Of a DNA stretch of 64,000 bases, positions 1-11,980 are shown one piece after another. A program made the position numbers and the translations under genes. The first letter of the stretch is position 1. Every line of letters begins with the position of its first letter. Under the pieces are notes generated by a model that ran no database searches, had not been told where the DNA came from, and saw only the letters and a program-made list of their open reading frames with translations. Source of the DNA: Ancylostoma caninum (Eukaryota; Nematoda; Chromadorea; Rhabditida; Ancylostomatidae); the NCBI GenBank assembly GCA_037903475.1, contig JBAJFG010000314.1, positions 1,240,001 to 1,304,000 on the forward strand. Direction: 5' to 3'.

Positions 1-157
1 CTATTATTCTAACAGCAAGTGGAAGGAAACAAACAGGTTCGTCTTTGTTAGCTTCTAATATTGAAAAAAAAAACATGGAAGTTCAAAAAAAAAAGCATGA
101 AATGACTGTTTCTGAAGTTCAACAACCACTTCATCTAAGTATGGATACAATCGATAC

Positions 158-2652
158 CTAAGAAGAACACTTTCTGGCTCCGTATCAACACCTGGTCGGT
201 CAAGGTCTTCCACGGTTGCCTTCGGATGTTCTTTCCACAGGTCCTCGAGACGGCTAGCTTGGGCAGCTCTGAATTGGTTTAAAACATACTTACTCGCAGT
301 CGATTCATTAATGATCTGAAATGCTTACGTAATATGTCTTGCTCTTAGCTGAGCCTGCTCTGATGGAACATTAACAATCCATGACAGAAGCTGAAAATCG
401 AGATAGTTTCAACACGAGCTTGTAAATGAGCAATAGAGAAGAGGAGAATTTCGACCACAGTTGTATGCTCCAGAGCATTGGCGGACATGGGAGGGATTGT
501 GGGGAGAGAGAGAGAGAGAAAAAAAAGTACTGCATTCGTAAGAAAAAAAACCCTGGGCAGATGGATCCTCGAAAATAAATTTAAAAAAAATAAATGAAAC
601 AATTGCCTACAATTTACAATAAAAAGAGAATGAATTCGAGAATGGGGCTCTTCCTTCCACAAAGGTCGCTACTGCTACATACTGACGAGCAAAAAGCACC
701 ATTGCAGAATAGAAAAAAGCACGCCCATTTCGAAAAAAATTTATGGTTAAGACGATTTGAAGCGAACCTGTCTTTCATTTATCAAAGGTTTCCATTCTTC
801 TCCCTGCCAATTGGGATCTTTTTGTGACGCAATCTGTGCACAGGGATGTCGACAGAGAATCACCTTAAATTTTATGAATTAGAAATTAAAAATATATCTA
901 CAGTCCAATCAAGGGCGACTGTACAGGATCCTGCCCAACAGCATGACCACCTAGCACTAGTAGTCGGTACGGATACCCTACAGCTATTGCGTTAGGATAC
1001 CTTCCCATCGAGTTTTTCAGTTAATTCGAGACCAGTTCCTCATGAACCGGGGGTAAAATCTGATTCATCATTGAGCATTTTTAGACACAGATTTGCTTAT
1101 GGCAAAGCAAAATCTTCTTAGAACAGTGTGAGGACTAAAATGGTTGTTACCATAATTCAAAGTGGGGAATTTTCTCGAATTATGATGTAGTACCACACAA
1201 AGTTGTGACGCAAAGACATTCCAACATATCTGGCTTCCTGCTCTGTCAAAGGCCTACCGATCAAGCGAGCTCAGCAGCAATTTAATCATTCTCTCATTGG
1301 ATGCAACATGCCAAAAACCAAAATGTAGCACACCCTTCATCTGCGTTAAAGATAACTAGAGATAAGGGACCATCCTGACACAGAGAAAACTGTGGAGAAC
1401 GAAAATGCGTTGTGTGAATCGGTACGGTCCACCCTGATTAATCATATCTGAGTAAATGGAAAGTGTTTTACTACTTCTGAGAATTCATTGCCTAAGAGAA
1501 AAAAAAATGGCCGCTCGCTATGGTGCAATTGGCTCACTCAAGCCCTCTCTTCGCTCATCAGGATCGGCTTAATTTCCTTTTCTTTTCTTTTTTTTTGTGC
1601 TTTCACTAGGTCTCGGCAGAATGTAAGTTTAATTACGACGAATTGACGTAGGGGCGGGAAGTCACTCGAACACCTACCACAAGAGAGTCAGCCTTTGCTG
1701 GTATGAAGCCTAGCATGAACACGTTTCGAGAAGCGCATTGATAACACTCCAGTTGCGTCTCTCCGAGAGGTGATTCACGGTGGAGACAAACCTGTACAAA
1801 CCTCGAAGAAGTCAGATGTAACTGAATGACTGATGAACACTTAAATAAACATCTGGAAATCTCCTACCTCTTTGTGCTGAGATCGCACTAGGTGAGTAAT
1901 CAAATGCGAGCCTGAAGTGCTTCCTTTACCGTTACAAAACCATCGATTGCAAACGGTGCACATAGCTACGCAGCTTGACTCGTAGATTCCACAATAACTG
2001 AAGGGTACGATCGTACTAACAATAGACTGAAGTAAAAATAAGGGACAAAAAGAAGTTGGGAACATAAATAAAGGAAGAATTTGCCAAATATGGAAAGAGT
2101 GAGCTGAGATATACGGCCCTTGCCCTCAGCTGCTATTGCGTAGCAAGCAAAACAAAAACATTAAGTGTGATGAGTTCAAACGTACTGTCAATGAGGGACA
2201 AACCGGGAAAGAAAGCGAGCACGCAATAAAGCGTAACCTACCGACAAGAGTGTTCTGGAAGCTTTTCTACTTGTGTTTGTTCTTCTTCATCAACATCGTG
2301 GAATGTTAAATCTGCATTGTTATCCGCACCACCGGTTAAGTTGCCATGTGTTACCTGAAATGAATGAACAAAACTAAAAGTAAGGTAAAGAAGAAATGAA
2401 CAATCTGAAGACATTTCGAGCAAGCTTTTAAAAAACTGATGGAAACACGATGTGTCTCGAAGTCACCTGGGAGCTTTGCGTAGGTATAGAGAAATGATGG
2501 TCAAAAGCAAAAGTGGAATCTTGAGTTCCGCCATGAAGGACGCCATCATCGTCAACGGTTTCCACAAAAGTTAGTGTTTCACCAACTCCACCTCCGTACA
2601 CTTCGTCGAAGTCCATACGATGAATAGGGGATGGATGAGGCGTGAATTTTGC
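158..2652 (-). CDS. smg-2: SMG-2/UPF1 RNA helicase, N-terminal exons (gene continues off left edge)
   Basis: ATP-dependent RNA helicase of nonsense-mediated decay; only the N-terminus and the Cys/His-rich UPF2-binding domain lie here. I read seven minus-strand exons: 2652-2467 (ATG at 2616), 2354-2242, 1997-1868, 1791-1678, 863-768, 390-329 and 268-158. All splice phases agree (0,2,0,0,0,2, then 2 into the missing exon). Landmarks: GETLTFVET near the start, as in the UPF1 N-terminus; acidic [10 protein letters not shown]; zinc domain [36 protein letters not shown]; second part [18 protein letters not shown] and VILCRHPCA; then [12 protein letters not shown], and [16 protein letters not shown] followed by [15 protein letters not shown]. 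These follow the order of UPF1 proteins from the known family. The exon-5 acceptor is TTTAAG, not TTTCAG, and its donor is GTTCGC, so those two edges are the least certain. The largest intron is about 0.8 kb (1677-864). Nothing after LLRY is found in 1-157. Confidence 0.93.
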
Positions 2653-2661
2653 CTGAAATAT
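2653..2661 (-). promoter_or_regulatory. Splice or trans-splice acceptor just upstream of the smg-2 ATG
   Basis: The sequence AATATTTCAG (minus strand) ends at 2653, 36 nt upstream of the ATG at 2616. A consensus nematode acceptor this close to a start codon fits a spliced-leader trans-splice site or the end of a 5' UTR intron. The sequence alone cannot tell which. Confidence 0.5.
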
Positions 2662-3064
2662 TTGGTTTAGTGCTTCTCACTACCGTTGGTGCGAACAGCA
2701 GTAGATGCGACGAAATGCTCTCATTGTGAGATATATTTTGATAATGCACGACGTGAACTGTAGATTTCTCGCTAAATAAACGGAATACGCAGCAATTATT
2801 AGCATTCCAATGAGTTTTTGCATAGACAACAATGGAAAACATAGAAATCCATGCCCGCCGCTGCTGTAACTATACGGAAACATGAGAGATAAAAGTAAGC
2901 ATACGTAGTTGTCGCAAAAGAACAAACTCAGGAGCTATTCCACTCTCACAGATCCAAAATCCTGGAGGATTTTTTAAAGCTAAAACTTACATAGTGCAGG
3001 GGGGGTTATTTCGGCACTATTCGGCTAGTTCTGCCCTAAAAATTTGGAGGAAAAGTTTCCCGTC
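2662..3064. other. Upstream region of smg-2, nothing assignable
   Basis: Short minus-strand ORFs are present but none has recognisable content. No promoter motif stands out. The G-run and 'ggggttattt' near 3000 belong to the dispersed repeat that follows. Confidence 0.4.
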
Positions 3065-3575
3065 CCGACTTCGTCTACGGGCGTCATTTGAGGTGCTGAA
3101 CACGAAAATCGCATCCTTTTTGTACCGTAACTCCGCTTTTGTAGGGTAACATTAGATACACTGTACACACGGTGTCTCACAAAATCCTCTCAAATTTTGC
3201 ATAGAGGGGTGGTTTTATGTGCTGACCACGATTATCAACATTATTTTGCATACCACCTTCGTTTTCTCCCCGAAATCAGTATTTTCAAACTTTGTGCACG
3301 GGGGGTTATTTAACATGCTGATCACAAACATCATATCCGGTTTAAACTATAAGCCTATTTTCCCGAAGATACGATAGACATACGGCAGGAAATTGAGAGA
3401 AAATGCCGATACCAGAAAGAGAACGGTGGGGACATGCAAAATAATGTTGATAATCGTGATCACGGCAAAAGTAATCCCACTACACAAAATTTGAGAGGAT
3501 TCCGTGAGGTACCGTACCTAGTACACCCACCGTAATCCAATGGATACGGTATCGTGTTCAGCGTCTCAAATAACA
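3065..3575. repeat. Imperfect foldback repeat (~0.5 kb)
   Basis: About 190 bases on the left (3065-3254) recur inverted at about 3433-3575, with a loop of about 180 bases. The best paired blocks read AAAATCCTCTCAAATTTTGC against its inverse, and GATTATCAACATTATTTTGC against its inverse. An outer block, 'gtgctgaacacgaaaatcg', pairs with 'atcgtgttcagcgtctc'. The motifs 'ggggttattt' and 'gtaccgtaactccg' are shared with the mariner relics in both arms of the large inverted repeat (about 30.25 and 35.55 kb). It is probably a non-autonomous DNA transposon. Confidence 0.65.
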
Positions 3576-4927
3576 CTCCTGTACTTGATTTCAGCCAAAA
3601 GATTTTTTCGAAGTTTTTGGGTCAGTGAAAGTGGAAGTGCCCAAACTCAAAAGGTAAGGATGGGGTCACATGAGAACAGACATGATATCAAAATGCTTAT
3701 TCAGCCAAATGAAAAAAGATATAGTGAGTTTCACCGACGAACATACATACATAGTTGTGAAGATATTAGAGAAGGAGAGAACGCGCCATATTCGGAGAGG
3801 CAGGCGAGAAATGCAGATCATAGGCACAAATACTCAACTGTCGTCGTTTTCGAAACGGACTATATGGGTCATAGTTACGAAAGTGTGGCTCCAATTGAAT
3901 GAGTCAGACGCAATTTATGAAACACTTGTGAAAAAGAGCATTCGCCTCCAAGCTTCATCAAGCAAGTGGATGCTCAAACAAAACGAGACAATAGTGTTAT
4001 AGTCACATAAGCACGGTTAATGGCGAAGGTAGAATGAGATACAATTCGGTTTGTTCGAAAAACAAGCAAAAAACTATCTGAACGATGACCAAAGTGGGAA
4101 TGTGTCGTAATGTGTCGCAACTCACTGTAGGTACGAATAGAAAGCTAGCGTCAGAGTTCGGGATCAAGGTCAGGCTGCATCCGAGCAGAGAATTGGTGAG
4201 AATGATTGCTCCCAGTGTATAAAGAAATGTTTTATCACCAACATGAGCAAACATTTATTTTTGTAGAGTCATAAGCATTGTCAGGGATTTAAAGGTCGCC
4301 CAGCGCAGCAAATTAGAGATGGTCCACGTTTTCCGATGTGACGAGACCACCCATTGTGCTTCTTGCTCACGGGATTAAAATACTGTAAGTTTGCAAATTC
4401 GCCGCAAGTTTCTCCGGACAAAATTATCGAGAAAGGAGCACGGCCACCAATTTTGGCATTTACGCAGTGCTAATCAAGGAGTTCAATGCTGTGACTGGCT
4501 ACTCAATAGATAGTGTATTGTTAGGATGACAAAGCAAGCCAATAGTGGTTAGCATTTTTGGTTATGGTGGAGGCTACGTAATTCTTGTGAGACCCAAGAC
4601 ACTAAAAATGGTTTGCTAATCAGGTTTCGCTCCGTTTTGCGTTATGAAGCCTAGCGCTGGTCTGCTTGATCTGGATTAGTAGCTAGCCTTGTTTCGTCTG
4701 GTTGAACGTCCATGAATTTCAGCCTACAGCAGAGTTGTGGGACAAATCAAAGCCTAAAGGTTATTTTCGGAACGAATGAACGGAATTTAGACCTACTGTT
4801 GTTCGCAACATTGATGTTCACTTTTCCTTATAATGTCGAACAAGTGATGATAGATCAGCAAGGCGGGAGGAGAAGGGTCGCATTTCTGATGGCTGGGAGC
4901 TAAGGAGATTTGCAAAGGGAGAGGAAT
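3576..4927. other. Unassigned stretch with one weak exon-like ORF
   Basis: A minus-strand ORF from 4254 has a hydrophobic start (MFAHVGDKTFLYTLGAIILT) and meets a good donor (ACA|GTGAGT) at 4126/4125. It could be a first coding exon, but no matching downstream exon is evident. I see nothing else. Confidence 0.25.
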
Positions 4928-5334
4928 TCATATGCAGAAATGGAGACCAGGTTTTGTTTTCTGGCTGAGAGAGAGGAGATGGTCCAGGAACTGACCACGG
5001 CAACGAGATGATGCCGGCTGCGAAAATATTAGCCTCGCACGGGAGTGCTGTCCAAAATGTTTTGGAGTCCTTCTTACTTCGGAAGCCGTAGGAAGGAGTG
5101 CTGCGACCCTTTTGAGCACATCTATTGAGCTATTCTCGAATGGGTACACAAGTTTAGCAGTGAGACTGTTGTTCCAACCATGTAACAGATTAGTGAAGAT
5201 ACTTTTACCTCGTCTCCTGTTTTGAGCAGCTGCAACGCACCTTGGCGTGCACTGACGCTACAAGCATCACGAGCACCACCAAAGAGTGCTTGAAGGTATT
5301 TCACAGGACTCCGCTTATCCAGTCGTTTCGAGCC
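4928..5334 (-). pseudogene. Three exon-like blocks of an unidentified gene
   Basis: Block A is 5334-5209: 42 codons, acceptor CTCGCAG, donor GAG|GTAAAAG, reading KRLDKRSPVKYLQALFGGAR. Block B is 5165-5078, reading LTAKLVYPFENSSIDVLKRV and ending at donor GAA|GTAAGA. Block C is 5017-4928: acceptor TTTTCGCAG, ending LHFCI-stop. The implied introns are 43 and 60 bases, a nematode-like size. Phases agree for B to C but not for A to B: A ends in phase 0 while B needs two bases from its predecessor. This is therefore a decayed gene copy or a misread junction. No family was recognised. Confidence 0.35.
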
Positions 5335-5384
5335 CTGCGAGCTTTTATGTAGAAAGCAATCATGTCTCAAACGTCCCACGACAT

Positions 5385-5515
5385 AAGGTACATTTATAAT
5401 TCATCGGAGTCCAACCGGTCGGATAACAAATGTGTTGATCGTCGGATAACGAAGATCAATACCTACCTTCGGATCGGACTCCGGTGCACTATAAATGTAG
5501 CTATAGGGCGAAGGA
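5385..5515. repeat. Small imperfect palindrome
   Basis: The left side (GTACATTTATAATTCATCGG, then AGTCCAACCGG) recurs inverted at about 5475-5512 as 'cggactccggtgcactataaatgtagc'. It resembles a short foldback/MITE. Confidence 0.45.
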
Positions 5516-5860
5516 TATGATGCAGTGCTGCAATCCAAGTTGATCATGCAAGATGGAGCAGTTGACGCCACTAAACAGAAAGGATAGGAAACTGCACTAT
5601 CCTATCCATTGTTTTTCACGCCAAATTCACCACTCTTCTTAGCAGAAGAGCCCTATAACAGACCAGCGGAGTTCGGCTGCTACACCTTACACCCTATTCC
5701 CTCTTCTCCTGGCCTTTATTGCCTGTTTATGATTTTATTTTTCTCCTTGAGGCTTTCGTACTATTGGTAGAATTCTTCGGAAGGTATAATATTTAACTGG
5801 AGGTTGTTGATTTTTCCCACTCCCAGAACCCGAAATTCTGGGAGTCAGTGATCTATGAGG
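5516..5860. other. Unassigned
   Basis: No ORF of note and no clear repeat. At 5817-5840 a short inverted pair (CCCAGAACCCGAAATTCTGGG) can fold. It ends where the tandem duplication begins. Confidence 0.3.
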
Positions 5861-6280
5861 TCGTCAACTAAGAAATGTCGGATTTCCCGGGTTGGCAATT
5901 TGACACTCGGTATCCTCGGATCTTCGCTTGATCACTTCTCACAATTCTTTTCTTTAGTGAGGCGAATCCTCCTAATTTCAAAATCACCTCCTTTGTTGTT
6001 AATCAGCTTCGAATTTTTTCTTTGAGAGCATTTTTTTCTTAAACTATTCGAAGGCCGGAAAACTTATCATTTCCGAATATGTGTTCCATCGCTGAGCCTG
6101 TGATGTAAGGGAAACTCGAAACATTGAAGAAATGTTTGGAGAGGAAATGGCTAATGAACAGATGGAACAACGATGGTTTGAGATATTTCCTCCCACAAGG
6201 GAGGTGCAAGAGAGTCGGCTCGCTGCAACCTATCTGGCTTGAATCTTTGTTTGAGAAGGTGCTACAGTATATATTTCACT

Positions 6281-6984
6281 AGCTGCCGTACCCGGCTTCG
6301 CTCGGGTGTTTTACTACATTGGCTACATCACACTGCTGAGGCCAATTACTATCACCAACAAATCCATTAAAATCTCCATAATTTTCGTGACCAGCATGTT
6401 AGCGAAGCCCAAGTGACCCTTCTCCATCGATTTTATTTATTTATTTATTTATTTATTTGTCAGATATGATTTGTGGGCGAAAAGCTAGCAAAGCTATTTT
6501 AGTGACATTGAATCGATGCATTCGTACAAAGTGGTTGTCATATTCATATTCAGCTTATCGAGGAACCCCAAGAGACATGTCTTCACCGGTCCATTTGGGC
6601 AGGAGAGACAAAAATCAATGAAATCGACAGGTCGATATTTCGTGCAAATTGGTTGCCATATGCGTGCTCAGCGTATTGAGAAACCCCAGTAAACATGTCC
6701 TTGTCCGTCTCCGAGAAAATGGAGAAATATTCGATAAAAGCAATAAGTCACTATTTCGTGCAAAATAGTTGTCATATTAGTATTCAGCGTATTGAGAAAC
6801 CCCAGTAGACATGATCTTGTCCGTCTCCGAGCAAAAATGGAAAAATATTCGATAAAATCAATAAGTCAATATTTCGTTTCACAGCTCCATTGGGCCGAAG
6901 AGCGAAAGATCAATAAGGCGATAAATCGATATTTTGTGCAACATGGTTGTGATATGCGTGTTTAGCGTATTGAGAAACCCCAAT
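6281..6984 (+). repeat. Hairpin-headed repeat with ~115-bp satellite units (second copy at 7914-8617)
   Basis: It begins 'ctagctgccgtacccggcttcgctcgggt', whose CCCGGCTTCGCTCGGG can fold, followed by an (ATTT)n tract. Then come about four degenerate units of ~115 bases starting 'ggttgtcatattcgtattcagcg', each with 'tattgagaaaccccagtagacatgtcc' and 'cgtctccgag'. The same units resume after the LINE at 12772. The LINE therefore landed in this repeat. Confidence 0.8.
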
Positions 6985-7493
6985 AGGGGTCGCCAAACGT
7001 GCGCTGGTACCGTGCGGCTGCGTTACCGCAGCTCTGTCATCACATCCTTTTCTCATCCCTTTATCCCAATTCTTACATCATTTTCTTCCATTTTCTCCCT
7101 TGCTACTATATCTTCCTCGCACACTTAACTGCCTGACAGTAGGTGAATCTTCATTTAACCATTCTTCTTCCTTGAACAACCTCAATCGTTCTTGCTGCCT
7201 GGTCTCTCTATTGATTGGATTGTATTCTGATCCTGGCGATGCCACCCAAAACTGCTAAGAAGAAGGGATCCTCTGTTGAAATGAGTCAAAATTCATCTTC
7301 TAAGGAATGCAGGATTTTCCAACATATTTATACGCAGAAGTATGAGTGCTGAAGAACGGAGACAAGATTTCGAGCTAAGGCAGCAAGTCCGTGAAAGGAA
7401 TAACGGTAAGGCAACGAAAGAATGGGTGGTATATCGTGGCGAGATAAAGCATGTTTCGGAACTTCCTAACCGCAGGCAGCCGGGAAACCAGTA
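6985..7493 (+). mobile_element. Truncated LINE 5' end inside duplication copy 1
   Basis: Identical, apart from isolated changes, to 8618-9125. It contains the LINE 5' UTR, the ORF1 start (MPPKTAKKKGSSVEMSQ, at about 7239) and the ORF1 C-terminal remnant SMSAEERRQDFELRQQVRER. It stops abruptly at the duplication junction, so it is a by-product of the tandem duplication and not an independent insertion. Confidence 0.85.
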
Positions 7494-9125
7494 TCGTCAA
7501 CTAAGAAATGTCGGATTTCCCGGGTTGGCAATTTGACACTCGGTATCCTCGGATCTTCGCTTGATCACTTCTCACAATTCTTTTCTTTAGTGAGGTGAAT
7601 CCTCCTAATTTCAAAATCACCTCCTTTGTTGTTAATCAGCTTCGAATTTTTATTTGAGAGCATTTTTTTCTTAAACTATTCGAAGGCCGGAAAACTTATC
7701 ATTTCCGAATATGTGTTCCATCGCTGAGCCTGTGATGTAAGGGAAACTCGAAACATTGAAGAAATGTTTGGAGAGGAAATGGCTAATGAACAGATGGAAC
7801 AACGATGGTTTGAGATATTTCCTCCCACAAGGGAGGTGCAAGAGAGTCGGCTCGCTGCAACCTATCTGGCTTGAATCTTTGTTTGAGAAGGTGCTACAGT
7901 ATATATTTCACTAGCTGCCGTACCCGGCTTCGCTCGGGTGTTTTACTACATTGGCTACATCACACTGCTGAGGCCAATTACTATCACCAACAAATCCATT
8001 AAAATCTCCATAATTTTCGTGACCAGCATGTTAGCGAAGCCCAAGTGACCCTTCTCCATCGATTTTATTTATTTATTTATTTATTTATTTGTCAGATATG
8101 ATTTGTGGGCGAAAAGCTAGCAAAGCTATTTTAGTGACATTGAATCGATGCATTCGTACAAAGTGGTTGTCATATTCATATTCAGCTTATCGAGGAACCC
8201 CAAGAGACATGTCTTCACCGGTCCATTTGGGCAGGAGAGACAAAAATCAATGAAATCGACAGGTCGATATTTCGTGCAAATTGGTTGCCATATGCGTGCT
8301 CAGCGTATTGAGAAACCCCAGTAAACATGTCCTTGTCCGTCTCCGAGAAAATGGAGAAATATTCGATAAAAGCAATAAGTCACTATTTCGTGCAAAATAG
8401 TTGTCATATTAGTATTCAGCGTATTGAGAAACCCCAGTAGACATGTTCTTGTCCGTCTCCGAGCAAAAATGGAAAAATATTCGATAAAATCAATAAGTCA
8501 ATATTTCGTTTCACAGCTCCATTGGGCCGAAGAGCGAAAGATCAATAAGGCGATAAATCGATATTTTGTGCAACATGGTTGTGATATGCGTGTTTAGCGT
8601 ATTGAGAAACCCCAATAGGGGTCGCCAAACGTGCGCTGGTACCGTGCGGCTGCGTTACCGCAGCTCTGTCATCACATCCTTTTCTCATCCCTTTATCCCA
8701 ATTCTTACATCATTTTCTTCCATTTTCTCCCTTGCTCCTATATCTTCCTCGCACACTTAACTGCCTGACAGTAGGTGAATCTTCATTTAACCATTCTTCT
8801 TCCTTGAACAACCTCAATCGTTCTTGCTGCCTGGTCTCTCTATTGATTGGATTGTATTCTGATCCTGGCGATGCCACCCAAAACTGCTAAGAAGAAGGGA
8901 TCCTCTGTTGAAATGAGTCAAAATTCATCTTCTAAGGAATGCAGGATTTTCCAACATATTTATACGCAGAAGTATGAGTGCTGAAGAACGGAGACAAGAT
9001 TTCGAGCTAAGGCAGCAAGTCCGTGAAAGGAATAACGGTAAGGCAACGAAAGAATGGGTGGTATATCGTGGCGAGATAAAGCATGTTTCGGAACTTCCTA
9101 ACCGCAGGCAGCCGGGAAACCAGTA
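7494..9125 (+). repeat. Tandem segmental duplication, copy 2
   Basis: Second copy of the 1.63-kb unit, offset 1633 bases from the first, with a one-base deletion in the T-run near 7650. At its right end it runs uninterrupted into the rest of the CR1-like LINE, whereas copy 1 breaks off within the LINE. Copy 2 is therefore the parental arrangement and copy 1 carries the duplication junction (7493/7494). Confidence 0.92.
8871..9125 (+). pseudogene. LINE 1 ORF1, internally deleted
   Basis: It starts MPPKTAKKKGSSVEMSQ and is open for about 38 codons. After NIFIRRS in a second frame it continues SMSAEERRQDFELRQQVRER up to HVSELPNRRQPGNQ. The second part matches the C-terminal basic region of ORF1 in the intact LINE at 30.8 kb (FIRPSLTQEERKIGYALRQQ). 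The central part is missing and the frame is shifted, so this is a deletion derivative. ORF1 proteins of this type bind the element RNA (family knowledge). Confidence 0.7.
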
Positions 9126-11980
9126 AAATCGCATGGTACCTCTACTAGGCAGAGCATCAGCTGTGCTGTACTAAATGCACGCAGTTTAATCAAAAAGGTT
9201 CCTGTTTTGCAAAAATTTATTAGCGATGCCAAGTTCGATTTTGTTTTTGTGACAGAAACGTGGCTAACGAGTAGAATTCTGGATGCTGAAATTTTAGGTA
9301 GTTTGCCATATTTTATTTTTCGAGTTGATCGAGGTAACAGAAAAGGGGGTGGGGTTTGCTGTATCAGCAAGCATAATTTTTACGTTAAAGAAGTTCAGTT
9401 TTCATCAAAGTTGTCCTCTGATGTTCTATGTCTAGATGTATCAACTCCTGCTTCTTCGCTGATAATTCGCTTTGACTTAGTGTACCGGCCACCTAATTCT
9501 ACAAATATTGATGATGAAAATCTACTGAACTTGCTGGCTGATCTTGTATCTATGCACCTACACACAATTGTTCTTGGCGACTTCAACTTGAAAATAGATT
9601 GGCAGAACCTTAGAGCTTTTAATTCCCAGGCGCGTTCTTTTCTTGATTTCTTTACGAATTCATCTCTATCACAGTTTGTGTTACAGCCCACCCATGGTGA
9701 AAACATTCTCGATCTTGTCCTGTGTACATCAAATATTATCTCTAACGTTCGAAACAATGCTCCTCTCTCCAACTCCGACCATAGTATTATATCCTTTAAT
9801 GTTGCTGGTATTTCCTCACATACACTCCTTCCCCCAAACCAGATTTCTTGCGAACCGACTTTAACTCCCTAAATGGATATCTGGCCGCTATCGATTGGCT
9901 TTCAATCTTTGACAACTACTCTTCTGCCAGTGACGTTTACTGTCGCTTTTGTTTGTGCGTCTATGATGCTTTATTCAAGTTTGAGCCGTTCTATTTCCCA
10001 CGTCCACATAAAGATAAATACCCATCTCACATTAAATCTCTTTCTGAACAGAAAACACGACTTTTTGAACAACTTGCTCATCCCTTGCAAGATCCACTCT
10101 ACAAAAAAGTATGTTCCTATATTGACCACCATATTAATAAATTTCTTGCAAACCGTGAGAAAAGAATGGCATCCAAACCTTCCATGAGATCCTTGTTTGA
10201 ATATTTGCGCAGAGCAACAAAATCCCATGCTGTGTTGCCAACCCTTACTGATCTTTCAGGATCAATTTCACGAGCGATGTTGACAAATCTTCTGTTTTAG
10301 CACAATACTTTTCAAGCGTTTATATTTCAGAGGAAGACCACTGTTCTCAACTACCCGATTTAGGCAGACGCATTCTGCCCTCTCTCAGTTGCATTTTCTT
10401 CCATCCTCACGATACGCTTAGATTCCTTAAAAAATTAAAACCTTCCCTTTTTGAAACCTACGATGGTATCCCGTCTATAATTTTTAAAAAGTGTGCTACA
10501 TCTCTCTGTCGCCCTCTAACGGATATCTTCAATATATCGTCTCTTCTCGGTGAAGTACCTGACATGTGGAAAGATGCTATTGTGACTGCAATTCCGAAAA
10601 CACCTAGGGCACAACTTGTATCTGATTTTCGGCCAATCAGCATTGCACCTGCTTCCGATTAAAATAATGGAAATGATATTAAGGGATAAAATGCAGTCGT
10701 GGTTCTCCAGATTTCATGTCATCCCAGCGGAACAGCATGGGTTTGTAGCAGGCTCTTCAACTGCTACAAATCTCGTAGATAGCATTTTTGATTGGTATTT
10801 AGCTCTTAATAACGAGAAATCTGTTGACATTATCCATATTGATCTCTCGAAAGCATTCGACAGAGTTAGTCATTCAAAACTACTTATGAGGCTGGAACAA
10901 CTAGGAATACGTGGTCAGCTCCTATCCTGGTTAAGATCGTACCTTTCATCCAGATATTTCTCTGTGAGAGTTGGACAGAGTTTCTCGAACAGATTTCGAT
11001 CCCCCAGTGGAGTTCCCCAAGGGAGCGTTATCTCGGCCCTTCTATTTCTAATTCACACCATCGATCTCGCATCAATTCTGAAAACATACCCCATGTTAAA
11101 GTACAAATTTATGCTGATGATATAAAGATTTACGGTATTTACGGAAGCGAAAGTCGTGACACTGTCCACTGTCTGTGCACTAAAACAATCTCTTGAAAAT
11201 ATGTCAGCGTGGGCAGCAGCTTGGAATTTACCAGTCAATGCGGATAAGTGTTGCGTTATGCATCTTGGTGAAGAAGCTAGCTTCTCATATGAAATTAACG
11301 GCATTCTTCTTAAGAAATGTGACTCAGTCAGAGATCTAGGCGTCATTTTCAATTCAACTCTTTCGTTCAATGACCATATAGATAATGTGATTGAGAAAGC
11401 TTTCTCCGCTCTCTTCTTGATTTTCCGGAATATCCATACAAAGGATGCCAAAATAATTCTTCGCTTGTACAAAGCCTATGTTCGCCCGCACTTAGAATAC
11501 TGCTCACAGCTGTGGAGTCCGACCCGCAGGAAAGATATATCAAGAATTGAAAAAGTACAGCAAACATTAACGAGAATTCTTTTCCTGAGACTATTTCCTG
11601 CGACGAGATATACTGATTTACCAAGTTATGAAGAACGTTTGAAATTATTCAATTTGAAAACTCTGGCACACAGAAGAGCAGTCAATGACCTTGCCTTTTG
11701 TTTTCGCATACTAAGAAAAGAGGCAAATTTGATAGCCAGTAAGTATTGGATTTTTAGACCGGCCAGCACACGATCAGGTAGGTTTAACTTGCAGTACGCT
11801 AAGATACAGCGCAAAAAACACTCGCTACTTTTTAACCCGCTTATGTGGCGTACTGCAAGATGGTTTGACTTGTTACCGGGTGAACTTCTTCAGTCAAAAA
11901 ATAGCTCGGTATTCAAGAGGAAACTTTTTCGGCTAAACATCACACAAGTTCTTCGTCTTTCTAGTGCTAGTAATACCTGA
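9126..11980 (+). pseudogene. LINE 1 ORF2: endonuclease-reverse transcriptase, frameshifted
   Basis: An apurinic-type endonuclease domain (about 9165-9810) carries NARSLIKKV, VTETWLTSR, RKGGGVCCIS, LGDFNLKIDW and NSDHSI. The RT domain (about 10600-11200) carries FRPISIAP, DLSKAFDRVSHSKLL, SGVPQGSV and YADDIKIYG. A C-terminal region follows to 11980. The reading runs through at least three frames: about 9165-9872, 9848-10300, about 10290-10655, 10650-11125, then 11110 onward. The catalytic motifs remain legible, so decay is recent. Confidence 0.88.

Larger units (their letters stand above)
5861..7493 (+). repeat. Tandem segmental duplication, copy 1 (~1.63 kb)
   Basis: The unit starts at TCGTCAACTAAGAAATGTCG and ends at CGGGAAACCAGTA inside a LINE 5' region. 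The same sequence recurs head-to-tail at about 7494-9125. I noticed only a handful of differences: gaggcg/gaggtg, ttcttt/ttatt, acatgatc/acatgttc, gctacta/gctccta. That is over 99 percent identity. The unit holds flank, a hairpin repeat, ~115-bp satellite units and about 510 bases of LINE 5' end. Confidence 0.92.

Noticed and set aside
1180..1260. Minus-strand frame reading [17 protein letters not shown] in the smg-2 intron
   Set aside because: A short isolated block without splice support; the UPF1 exons are accounted for elsewhere.
2684..2860. Possible upstream coding exon of smg-2 (MFSIVVYAKTH..., donor at 2683)
   Set aside because: In phase with the next exon, but the intron would be only 31 bases and the peptide resembles nothing in UPF1. 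The ATG at 2616 matches the family start.
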